A stretch of 5,443 nt of DNA from Flavobacteriales bacterium (GTDB lineage Bacteria; Bacteroidota; Bacteroidia; Flavobacteriales_F; PHOS-HE28). Below, piece by piece: positions 1 to 5,443 of the stretch (the first letter of the stretch is position 1; each line of letters starts with the position of its first letter). The DNA is taken from the NCBI GenBank assembly GCA_016710685.1, contig JADJVC010000030.1:1-5443 (forward strand), in the 5' to 3' direction. The notes beneath the pieces are model-generated. The model was not told the origin of the DNA, searched no databases, and saw only the letters and a program-made list of their open reading frames with translations. A program made the translations under genes and the position numbers.

Positions 1-117
1 GAATTTGCCCAAGGTGCCAAGCGGCACGACGGACCAATCCTCCGGGAACACGCCCACCTCGGTCTTCTTGAAACCGCGCTTCACCTCTTCCATCACGGGC
101 GCCTCGCTCAGTTCCAT
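1..117 (-). CDS. hsdS: HsdS, type I restriction-modification specificity subunit (N-terminal 39 codons, cut by window edge)
   Basis: HsdS recognises the target DNA sequence and directs the HsdM methylase and HsdR translocase to it. Only the first 39 codons are present, and the frame runs open off the left edge. The residues from about 15 to 39 read GFKKTEVGVFPEDWSVVPLG, the typical opening of HsdS: a lysine-rich segment, then TEVG-hydrophobic-PEDW and a VVPLG turn leading into the first target-recognition domain. The start at 117 has a good GGAG ribosome site five bases upstream. A second in-frame ATG at codon 9 is possible. The start overlaps the final codons of hsdM by 10 bases, which suggests translational coupling within one operon. 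The specificity cannot be predicted because both recognition domains lie outside the window. Confidence 0.85.
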   Translation of the reverse strand, partial: MELSEAPVMEEVKRGFKKTEVGVFPEDWSVVPLGTLGKF

Positions 118-1118
118 TGCAGCTCCATCTGTTTCAAGTGGGCTTCCACTTTCGCGGTGAGCGCCGCCACTTCACGGGCCAGCTCAGGCAGGGTGCTGGG
201 TGTAGCGTTCGGCCAGTTCGGCAATGCGGCCCGCGAGACGCTGGCTGATGCGGTCCTGTTCGCCGGTTAGGGCAGCATAGAGGTCGGCCAGCCACTTGTC
301 ATTCACCACCAACTCCTGCACTCGGCCTCGGTGAGTTTGTCGTAGTGGTTCCACGCAGCGGCATCCAAGGCTTCAGCGGCTTGCTTGGCGGCCTCTCAGC
401 CTTGCTTCGGCATCCATCAGCTTGTCCATTTGCTTGAACCACTTCCATCCTCGGCATACTCAGGGTCATCGGCGATCTGCATAACCGGGCCGTTAGTGCG
501 GCCTTGGTCACCTGCCCTTGTCGTTCGTGGCCTCGGCTAAAAATGCCTTCATCGCCACTGTGCTCTTCCAAGAGTTCTTCCAGTTGTTGGCTCAAGGCTT
601 CATGGGCGCGTTGCAGTTCCTCCAGCTTCGCCTGTTCTTTTGCGAAGTAGCGGGCGATCACCAGGGCTGCGGCACGAGGTCGCAGGTGATATTCGCCTTC
701 TTCACCTTGCCGGTCTTCTTGTCCGTTACCGGTTCGGGTACCGCCCGCCAGCCGTCCTCCACCCAGCATGCAACATCGTCCTTCGGGGGTGCTGTTCCAG
801 TAGTCCATCAGGTGCTGGTACATGGTGTAGGGGTCTATGAGCTCGGTTGCCTTGGTAAGCGGTCAGCAGGAATTCGCTCGGTTGCGAATGAAGACGCGCG
901 GCTTCGCCCGTTCTTGCCGATGGCCCGCAAACCCGGTTCATGTGCTTTCCGCCATTGCCGACGAACGCTTTCCAACTCCTTGGCGTAGGGTGAACTCGCC
1001 GTGCCCGAAGATGCTGTCGCGCACCTGGTCGGCGGGCACCTTCAGGTCGCTGTATCCCCTGCGGTCATGTGCCTTGAACAGCTCCTTGCGCAAGCCGGGG
1101 TACACGGTCCAATAGGGG
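108..1118 (-). pseudogene. hsdM: C-terminal third of HsdM, broken by about fourteen frame changes
   Basis: This stretch continues the HsdM coding region begun at 2517 but is not readable in one frame. Joining segments across frames gives a coherent protein. It includes YWTVYPGLRKELFKAHDRRG, KELESVRRQWRKAHEPGL, ELIDPYTMYQHLMDYWNST, DDVACWVEDGWRAVPEPV, LVIARYFAKEQAKLEELQ, WLADLYAALTGEQDRISQ and a final HLKQMELQWN followed by TGA at 110-108. The MYQHLMDYW segment and the charged, helix-forming tail are typical of the long HsdM form of about 800 residues. Frame changes fall near 1115-1118, 986-991, 903-907, 879-881, 854, 779-783, 663-665, 540-548, 512-516, 482-485, 446-451, 392-398, 318-322 and 190-197. 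Several are explained by one missing or extra base in a short run. The longest open piece is 299-823. Sequencing or assembly error is the likeliest cause; real decay is the alternative. Confidence 0.75.
123..126 (-). promoter_or_regulatory. Ribosome binding site of hsdS inside the end of hsdM
   Basis: On the minus strand GGAG lies at 126-123, five bases before the ATG at 117. It sits within the last codons of hsdM, whose stop TGA is at 110-108. The stop is downstream of the hsdS start, so the two genes overlap by 10 bases. This is the only clear Shine-Dalgarno sequence in the window. It supports the hsdS start and coupled translation with hsdM. Confidence 0.6.
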
Positions 1119-2517
1119 CCAGCGCATCGACGTCGCGGTCCGGGATGCCGCCTTGCAGGTGGGCGCTCAGGTCTTGGATGTCCTCGGCCTCGGTGCTGTC
1201 GATGTAGCGCGGTATGTTCAAGTTGTACGCGTTGCCCTCGATCTCCGAGAAGGGCACCAACCTGCTGAAACCGGGCAGCTGCAACTCAGCCTTGAACACA
1301 TCGCTGATGCGGTGGATGTCCTGCTCGCGCAGGCGGTTCTTGTTGCCGTCCTTCAGGTAGCCCTTGCTGGCGTCGATGATGAAGATGCCCTTGCGCTTGT
1401 CCGCACCGGCCTTGTCCAACACGATGATGCAGGCGGGTATGCCAGTGCCATAGAAGAGGTTGGCAGGCAGGCCGATGATGCCTTTGATCACCTTGCGCTC
1501 CACGAGGTTCTGGCGGATCACGGCCTCGGCGTTCCCGCGGAACAGTACGCCGTGCGGCAGGATGCAAGCGGCCGTGGCGGTACTCTTCATGCTCTTCAGG
1601 ATGTGGAGCAGGAAAGCGTAGTCGCCGTTCTTCTCCGGCGGCAGGCCATAGCCGGTGAAGCGCTCGTAGGGGTCGTTCTCCGCCGAGAAGCCGGTCTTCC
1701 AATTCTTCTGCGAGAAGGGTGGATTGGCCACCACGTAGTCGAACTGCTTCAGCTTGCCATGGTCCAGGAAGTGCGGTTCCGAAAGGGTGTTGCCCTTCCA
1801 GATCTCGGAGCCGGGGTGGCCGTGCAGCCACATGTTCATCACCGCGAGGGCCTTGGTGGCGTTGTCATTCTCCTGCCCGTAGATGGTGAGGCCCACCGGG
1901 GCGGCATCCACCACCTTCAGCAGCAGGGAGCCCGAGCCGCAGGTGGGATCATACACGCTTTGCGAACGCGCGGTGGAATGCTCCACGCCGATCACATTCG
2001 CCAAGATGCGGCTCACCTCGGCCGGCGTGTAGAACTGTCCCTTGCTCTTGCCGCTCTCCGTGGCGAAGTGCCGCATGAGGTACTCGTAGGCATCGCCGAG
2101 GATGTCATCGTCATCGCTGCGGTTCTTTCCGAAGTTGAGGTCCGGGTTCTCAAAGATGCCGACGAGCTTGGTGAGGCGGTCCACCATGTCCTTGCCCTTG
2201 CCGAGCTTCTCCTCGTCGTTGAAGTCGGTGAGGTCGATCACGCCCTTCAGCTCGTTCTCCTCGGCGAGCTTCGCGATGATCTTGTTGATGCGATCGCCGA
2301 TGTCCGTCTTGTTCTTCGCGGCGACCATGTCCGCAAAGCCGCCACCCACAGGCACGGTGACGATGCTGTCGGTGCGCCCGGCATACTTGTCGCTCACATA
2401 CTTCACAAAGAGCAGCGTGAGCACATAGTCCTTGTACTGGCTGGCGTCCATGCCGCCGCGCAGCTCGTCGCAGCTTTTCCAGAGGGAAGAATAGAGGTCG
2501 GATTTTTTGAGGGCCAT
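1042..2517 (-). CDS. hsdM: HsdM, type I restriction-modification N6-adenine methyltransferase (N-terminal two thirds intact)
   Basis: HsdM transfers a methyl group from S-adenosylmethionine to adenine N6, working in a complex with HsdS. The intact open frame has 491 codons. The first 110 residues or so form the HsdM N-terminal helical domain (opening LYSSLWKSCDELRGGMD, then YVLTLLFVKYVSDKY). QFYTP at 161-165 precedes the catalytic domain. DPTCGSGS at 190-197 is the SAM-binding motif I, and NPPF at 265-268 is the catalytic motif IV of N6-adenine methylases. GNAYNLNIPRYI near 428-439 is the usual conserved stretch after the fold. True homology ends at about residue 468. The frame breaks in the CCCC run at 1115-1118, and the last 24 or so residues down to the stop at 1042 are out of frame. 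The full gene would run to 108, about 800 residues. The ATG at 2517 fits the family start. No strong Shine-Dalgarno sequence precedes it. Confidence 0.93.
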   Translation of the reverse strand: MALKKSDLYSSLWKSCDELRGGMDASQYKDYVLTLLFVKYVSDKYAGRTDSIVTVPVGGGFADMVAAKNKTDIGDRINKIIAKLAEENELKGVIDLTDFNDEEKLGKGKDMVDRLTKLVGIFENPDLNFGKNRSDDDDILGDAYEYLMRHFATESGKSKGQFYTPAEVSRILANVIGVEHSTARSQSVYDPTCGSGSLLLKVVDAAPVGLTIYGQENDNATKALAVMNMWLHGHPGSEIWKGNTLSEPHFLDHGKLKQFDYVVANPPFSQKNWKTGFSAENDPYERFTGYGLPPEKNGDYAFLLHILKSMKSTATAACILPHGVLFRGNAEAVIRQNLVERKVIKGIIGLPANLFYGTGIPACIIVLDKAGADKRKGIFIIDASKGYLKDGNKNRLREQDIHRISDVFKAELQLPGFSRLVPFSEIEGNAYNLNIPRYIDSTEAEDIQDLSAHLQGGIPDRDVDALAPIGPCTPACARSCSRHMTAGDTAT

Positions 2518-2654
2518 GGGGTAAATATCGTGCTCAATTCCAGTTCACCGCACCACTGTCTTTTTCACACCCAACATAGCGTACAAATGCGATAGGGAAT
2601 GCCCGTTGCCGGATCTAAATTCCGACACTCCAAAGGTCACTTAACACCACCACG
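2518..2654. promoter_or_regulatory. Divergent intergenic region between hsdM and the M19-like gene
   Basis: These 137 bases separate two gene starts that point away from each other, so promoters for both are expected here. I see no full Bacteroidota-type promoter. The nearest match for hsdM is TATGTTGG on the minus strand at 2578-2571, one mismatch from TAnnTTTG and about 50 bases from the ATG, but with no convincing -33 TTG. For the plus-strand gene no TAnnTTTG word is present. An AAAGG at about 2632-2636 is too far (18 bases) from the ATG at 2655 to act as a ribosome site. No hairpin or repeat stands out. Confidence 0.4.
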
Positions 2655-3518
2655 ATGCCCATCCTGGACCTCCACAGCCATTTCAGTTTCAAGCCCGCCA
2701 ACTCGCGTGGCTTCGTTGATAACACCTTGCCCGACCCGGACCATTGGAGCGAGCGGTTCCGGCGCAAAGCGGATCTGAGCTTTTGGATCGTGGACTTCGA
2801 TAGCATGGTGGTGAAGAGCAGCCAGCTGCACGGCAATGCGGCTGCCGAAGGAGGGTTCCGGATCATTGTGAACGCGCTGTATCCGTTGGAGCAAGGGTTT
2901 ACTTCAAAGTTGTTGAACAAGCCGCTGGCCACGCTTACCGGGTTTTCGCCTGAAGTGGTGGAGGACATCTACACGCGCAAGCAATCGTATTTCCAACACC
3001 TGCAACGCGAGTACCTGAACCTGATCGCGGGGCAACGCAACAGCCGGTTCAGCGCTTTGGGCAACAGCTACCGCGTGGTGGATTCATTCGCGGAGATCGA
3101 GCGCACCTTGGAGAAGGACCCCGATACGATCTGCATCATCAACAGTGTGGAAGGCTGCCATGCGTTCGGCGATAACCTGTACGATCGTCGAGGGTTGCCG
3201 GTGAGCATTTTCGATGCGGAGAAGAAGTTCCTCCGGCGTGTGGGGCCGCGCGGTGCGGACAGTTGGTTCGAACTGTTCATCGAGTCGATCATCACCAACA
3301 TCGATCGCGTTAAAAGCACTTGGGAGCACACCCCGTTCTTCGTGACCATGTCACATCATTACTACAACCACCTCTGTGGCCATTCGCCGAGCCTTGCTTC
3401 GTTGGTGAAATTCACCAATCCGCAAACGGGCGGGGCACCGAACGCCCAAGGCTATGACACGAATTACTTCCCCTCGGACTGCGGCCGTGGACCATGGAAG
3501 TCGTTGCGCACCTACTGA
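2655..3518 (+). CDS. Peptidase-M19-like (membrane dipeptidase family) metallohydrolase, N-terminal fragment
   Basis: This is the first 287 codons of a broken gene. M19 enzymes use two zinc ions in a TIM barrel to cleave dipeptides or related amides. DLHSHF near the start gives H7 and H9, in the place of the usual HxD metal pair. VEG at 165-167, with E166, matches the bridging glutamate of the IEGGH motif. FVTMSHHYYNHLCGH at 229-243 matches the TLTHN region carrying a conserved active-site histidine. There is no signal peptide or membrane anchor, so the product is probably cytoplasmic. From about 3465 the frame is wrong. The expected continuation (REVV-type helix, read here as MEVVAHLLKRENSRG from 3494) lies in another frame, so the stop at 3516-3518 is an artefact or a mutation. 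The family call is firm at the level of the metallohydrolase fold; the substrate is unknown. Confidence 0.72.
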   Translation: MPILDLHSHFSFKPANSRGFVDNTLPDPDHWSERFRRKADLSFWIVDFDSMVVKSSQLHGNAAAEGGFRIIVNALYPLEQGFTSKLLNKPLATLTGFSPEVVEDIYTRKQSYFQHLQREYLNLIAGQRNSRFSALGNSYRVVDSFAEIERTLEKDPDTICIINSVEGCHAFGDNLYDRRGLPVSIFDAEKKFLRRVGPRGADSWFELFIESIITNIDRVKSTWEHTPFFVTMSHHYYNHLCGHSPSLASLVKFTNPQTGGAPNAQGYDTNYFPSDCGRGPWKSLRTY

Positions 3519-3572
3519 AACGCGAGAATTCACGGGGCGAACCGGTGCGGCGCATACTGACGGGCCAAGCAC

Positions 3573-4199
3573 ATGAGCCCACAGGCGCGGTTGGACTACT
3601 ATGCCATCGTGGACCAACGCAAACAGTATTACAACGATCCCATCCCGATCGTGGTAAGCCACAGTGCGGTTTCGGGCAGAAAGGAAATTGCACGCACCAT
3701 TGCCAACGACCTGGAATTGTACGCCGATGAAGAACAACCCTCGCGTTTTTTCTTCGATGGTGTGATCAACCTTTTCGATGATGAGATCCAACGCGTAGTG
3801 GCGAGCGATGGGATCATCGGCCTGATGATCGATGAACGGCGGATCATGGGCAAGGACATTCCTCCGGAAGCAGGGATCAGCGCTACGAATTTCAAGAAAG
3901 TGGGAAAGGTCAATAGGAAGTTGATGCATGATTGGACCATGATGAAACAACGCCATGTCTGGGGCGAACTCGATGCTGCTTCTTTCGATACCGACATGAA
4001 ACAATGCCTTCAAGTCATGGCACCGCTCCTGGACCACATTACGTCCCGCCTACCTCAGTGCGATCTTCCGCCAGATCTTCCACGTCCTGATCTTGTTCCA
4101 ACCGCGGAAGCTCCGCAAAAGGCTGGGACCATATCGTCCAGGAACCGATTACGACGGCGATCAACCCGATCGACATCTACCGGCAAAGCAGTGATATGA
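3573..4199 (+). CDS. Peptidase-M19-like metallohydrolase, C-terminal fragment
   Basis: This open frame is in the same phase as the upstream fragment and is the continuation of the same gene after two frame changes that cancel (about 3465-3490 and 3555-3565). It opens with KHMS (K and H coded just before and after 3570), which corresponds to the SHxS metal-ligand motif. PIPIVVSH with H30 then corresponds to the PVIxSHS motif carrying the second zinc ligand. GVINLFDDEIQRVVASDGII at 63-82 matches the segment after it, in which M19 proteins describe helix-then-GGVIGI. Homology is lost after about residue 157 (4041-4050), and the remaining 50 or so residues to 4199 are in the wrong frame. The ATG at 3573 is an internal methionine, not a natural start, so a separate protein from here is unlikely to be functional. 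Confidence 0.65.
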   Translation: MSPQARLDYYAIVDQRKQYYNDPIPIVVSHSAVSGRKEIARTIANDLELYADEEQPSRFFFDGVINLFDDEIQRVVASDGIIGLMIDERRIMGKDIPPEAGISATNFKKVGKVNRKLMHDWTMMKQRHVWGELDAASFDTDMKQCLQVMAPLLDHITSRLPQCDLPPDLPRPDLVPTAEAPQKAGTISSRNRLRRRSTRSTSTGKAVI

Positions 4200-4399
4200 T
4201 TTCCCTCAAAAAGGACCTGATCGACTTTTAGAAAAGCAGCGCTTCGCACAACGACGCTGCGATCGCGAAGCTGTACACGGATCACCTCTACGGCAAAACT
4301 CCCGGCTATTGGATCGACAAATTGTTGTGGGAGAACGGTCGCGAATTCCTGCGGAAGTATTTCAACGATGGGTATTTGAAGGGCGGGGTGTTGGCGTGA
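4041..4399 (+). pseudogene. Out-of-frame C-terminal end of the M19-like metallohydrolase
   Basis: After 4041 the gene continues in shifting frames. YLSAIFRQIFHVL reads from 4051 and PTAEAPQK follows in the previous frame. KGWDHIV reads from 4118. GTDYDG at 4141-4158 matches the GSDFDG active-site motif of the family. INPIDIYRQSSDMISLKKDL follows at 4160-4219, then a TAG at 4229-4231. The same frame then continues past the stop with NDAAIAKLYTDHLYG and a tail ending KYFNDGYLKGGVLA, closed by TGA at 4397-4399. The conserved reading fixes the true end of the gene at 4399 and its original length at about 580 codons. Motif conservation on both sides of every break argues against long-term decay. 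Compared with the usual family layout there is an extra stretch of about 60 residues before GTDYDG. Confidence 0.65.
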
Positions 4400-5443
4400 G
4401 GGGGGTACATACCTTTGCACATTTTGCAGATCAACACCTTGCTTTGAATTCTTGCGCAATTTGGCGTGCGGCAGCATCAAGGCGTATCGCATATTGTTCT
4501 GGTATTGCTCCTTTTCGTAGAGTACATGCTTTCTACCCATCTTTTCTTCGTCCACAGCTATCTCATTGTGGTGCGGTAATGACCCGCGCTTTTTGAAATC
4601 TGAACGGATCTTCAATGCATGCGGTATGGATGCAAGGCCTTCGGGTATGCTGTGGGTATCCTTGTGTTGCGCATAACGACCGCTAATGATCTGATCTTTC
4701 CATTGCGCGGCGGCTTGTACTGGAGTACCTGTCCATAGCGCCGAATTTTGTGTGAACTTAGTTAGCGTTAGGTCGAAGTCGCTTCCGGCACCATAGTCCG
4801 CGGGTTTGTTGGGCGTTGGGTTCTTAGGATCATAAAGTGGTATTTGGGTGGTTCCTTTTGTCGCAGCAAAGTGCGCATAGCTCGAATGCGCGTAAAAGTC
4901 TGCTATGGCATGTGCCGCATGGAAAAACTCATCCAAATTGGCAAGGGGATCCTTCTTGAACTTATCCAAATTCTGCTGCAAACGGCCCCAAGAATCATCG
5001 ATGTAAGCATTGTCGAAATGGTCCCTAGGGTCATAGCTGAACGGATTAAGATCAACAGCATCAACGGTCAATTTCGGGTTGCCTAGTATGGTTGTGAAAT
5101 TGCGGTTGAGTTTGTCAATTACCCACTGCGGGCACTGAACTGTTTTCAATGCATCGTTGAGTATGCTCTTATGCACATGACCCGCGAATTCCGGATGCAC
5201 GCGCGACCAGTCGCGCTTCAAGTTCGGCTTGTCCGCATTAGGCTTGGCAGCGTCGCCAACGGCCCATAGGTGTACATCATTGAACAGGTAGACCGGATGG
5301 TATTCCGCGTAAACCGGCTTTGGTGCATCGGCGCGAAGTGATCGCCCGAGGATGACATCGGCATGGGTCGGCTCAAGAATGAGCCATTGCCCGGCTTCGT
5401 TCTTGTACATCACCCACCAATGCCCCAGCACCTCGCGTTTCCC
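4055..5443 (-). CDS. HET-C-like domain protein with possible transglutaminase-like N-terminal part (5' end outside window)
   Basis: The frame is open to the right edge, so the N-terminus is missing; the GTG at 5431 is merely the first possible start in view. Counting from it, residues 3-22 (GHWWVMYKNEAGQWLILEPT) resemble the His and Asp/Glu part of a transglutaminase-like cysteine-protease fold, with E in place of the usual D. Residues 133-180 carry DHFDN (137-141) and FFHAAHAIADFYAHSSYAHF (169-188). This DHFDN plus HxxxDFYAHS pair is typical of the HET-C family, whose helical fold is thought to relate to zinc-dependent phospholipase C and S1/P1 nucleases. Further possible metal ligands are H287/H288 and D294. 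Residues after about 345 (below 4399) are antisense to the M19-like gene and not credible; the true stop probably lies near 4400-4435. One indel would reach TGA at 4433-4431. No signal peptide can be judged. The enzymatic role is unproven. Confidence 0.6.
   Translation of the reverse strand, partial: GKREVLGHWWVMYKNEAGQWLILEPTHADVILGRSLRADAPKPVYAEYHPVYLFNDVHLWAVGDAAKPNADKPNLKRDWSRVHPEFAGHVHKSILNDALKTVQCPQWVIDKLNRNFTTILGNPKLTVDAVDLNPFSYDPRDHFDNAYIDDSWGRLQQNLDKFKKDPLANLDEFFHAAHAIADFYAHSSYAHFAATKGTTQIPLYDPKNPTPNKPADYGAGSDFDLTLTKFTQNSALWTGTPVQAAAQWKDQIISGRYAQHKDTHSIPEGLASIPHALKIRSDFKKRGSLPHHNEIAVDEEKMGRKHVLYEKEQYQNNMRYALMLPHAKLRKNSKQGVDLQNVQRYVPPSRQHPALQIPIVEILPQEFATVLPQQFVDPIAGSFAVEVIRVQLRDRSVVVRSAAFLKVDQVLFEGNHITALPVDVDRVDRRRNRFLDDMVPAFCGASAVGTRSGRGRSGGRSH
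4391..4417 (+). promoter_or_regulatory. Possible Bacteroidota-type promoter (TTG ... TACCTTTG)
   Basis: TACCTTTG at 4410-4417 fits the Bacteroidota -7 element TAnnTTTG exactly. A TTG lies upstream at 4391-4393, with a 16-base gap, slightly short of the 17-23 range known for these promoters. It overlaps the stop of the M19-like gene and points to the right, into the 3' end of the minus-strand HET-C-like gene. No plus-strand gene that it could serve is recognisable. An antisense transcript, a chance match or a misjoined contig are all possible. Confidence 0.3.

Noticed and set aside
518..988. A plus-strand open frame of 156 codons in the left region
   Set aside because: It is antisense to the frame-broken hsdM tail, whose minus-strand reading is coherent; this frame is not.
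1153..2595. A 480-codon plus-strand open frame opposite hsdM
   Set aside because: It lies exactly antisense to well-conserved HsdM motifs and has a skewed V/L/H/A composition with no recognisable domain. It is a shadow of the GC-rich gene on the other strand.
3465..3565. Programmed ribosomal frameshifting in the M19-like gene
   Set aside because: No slippery heptamer with a following hairpin was seen, and several unrelated breaks occur in the same gene, which programmed shifting would not explain.
3351..4037. A 228-codon minus-strand open frame opposite the M19-like gene
   Set aside because: The plus strand carries the metallohydrolase motifs here. The minus frame shows no family features and no start signal.
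4229..4231. TAG read as an amino acid (recoding or pyrrolysine)
   Set aside because: The neighbouring frame errors make a sequencing or mutation origin simpler, and there is no sign of a recoding element or suppressor machinery.
4309..4596. A 95-codon plus-strand frame downstream of the promoter-like word
   Set aside because: It starts before the promoter word, inside the M19-like tail in the wrong frame, and then runs antisense to the HET-C-like gene.

Overview
The window carries three gene blocks: a type I restriction-modification cluster on the minus strand (about 1-2517), a divergent peptidase-M19-like metallohydrolase on the plus strand (about 2655-4399), and a minus-strand gene with a HET-C-like helical domain that enters from the right edge (5443 down to roughly 4400). 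No RNA gene, CRISPR array, insertion sequence or phage gene was recognised. The source is probably a moderately GC-rich member of the Bacteroidota, likely from an environmental assembly. The reasons are the style of the long HsdM, weak or absent Shine-Dalgarno sequences ahead of the main starts, and a TAnnTTTG-type promoter word at 4410-4417. This assignment is an inference.

Left block: the methyltransferase gene hsdM starts at 2517 and reads cleanly for about 1.4 kb through both adenine-methylase motifs. It then breaks in the C run at 1115-1118. Its C-terminal third can still be followed to a stop at 108-110, but only by changing frame about fourteen times. Its end overlaps the start of hsdS (117), of which 39 codons are inside the window. 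The intact gene would encode about 800 residues. hsdR is not in the window.

Middle block: 137 bp separate hsdM from the divergent M19-like gene. That gene is broken by an early stop at 3516-3518, several frame changes around 3465-3565 and 4041-4160, and an in-frame TAG at 4229-4231. Motifs characteristic of the family (HxH, VEG, KHMS, VSHS, GTDYDG) are preserved in order across the broken frames. The ancestral reading therefore ran from 2655 to 4399, about 580 residues.

Right block: the HET-C-like gene converges on the M19-like gene. Its reading frame is open at the right edge, so the N-terminus is missing. Its frame overruns antisense through the M19-like 3' end to 4055, which suggests that its true stop has been missed or lost.

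Functionally, HsdM and HsdS would form a modification or restriction complex. The other two genes have no established link to it. The main caveat is that frame errors cluster in two patches while the coded protein stays conserved. That looks either like very recent decay or, more likely, like uncorrected sequencing or assembly indels.
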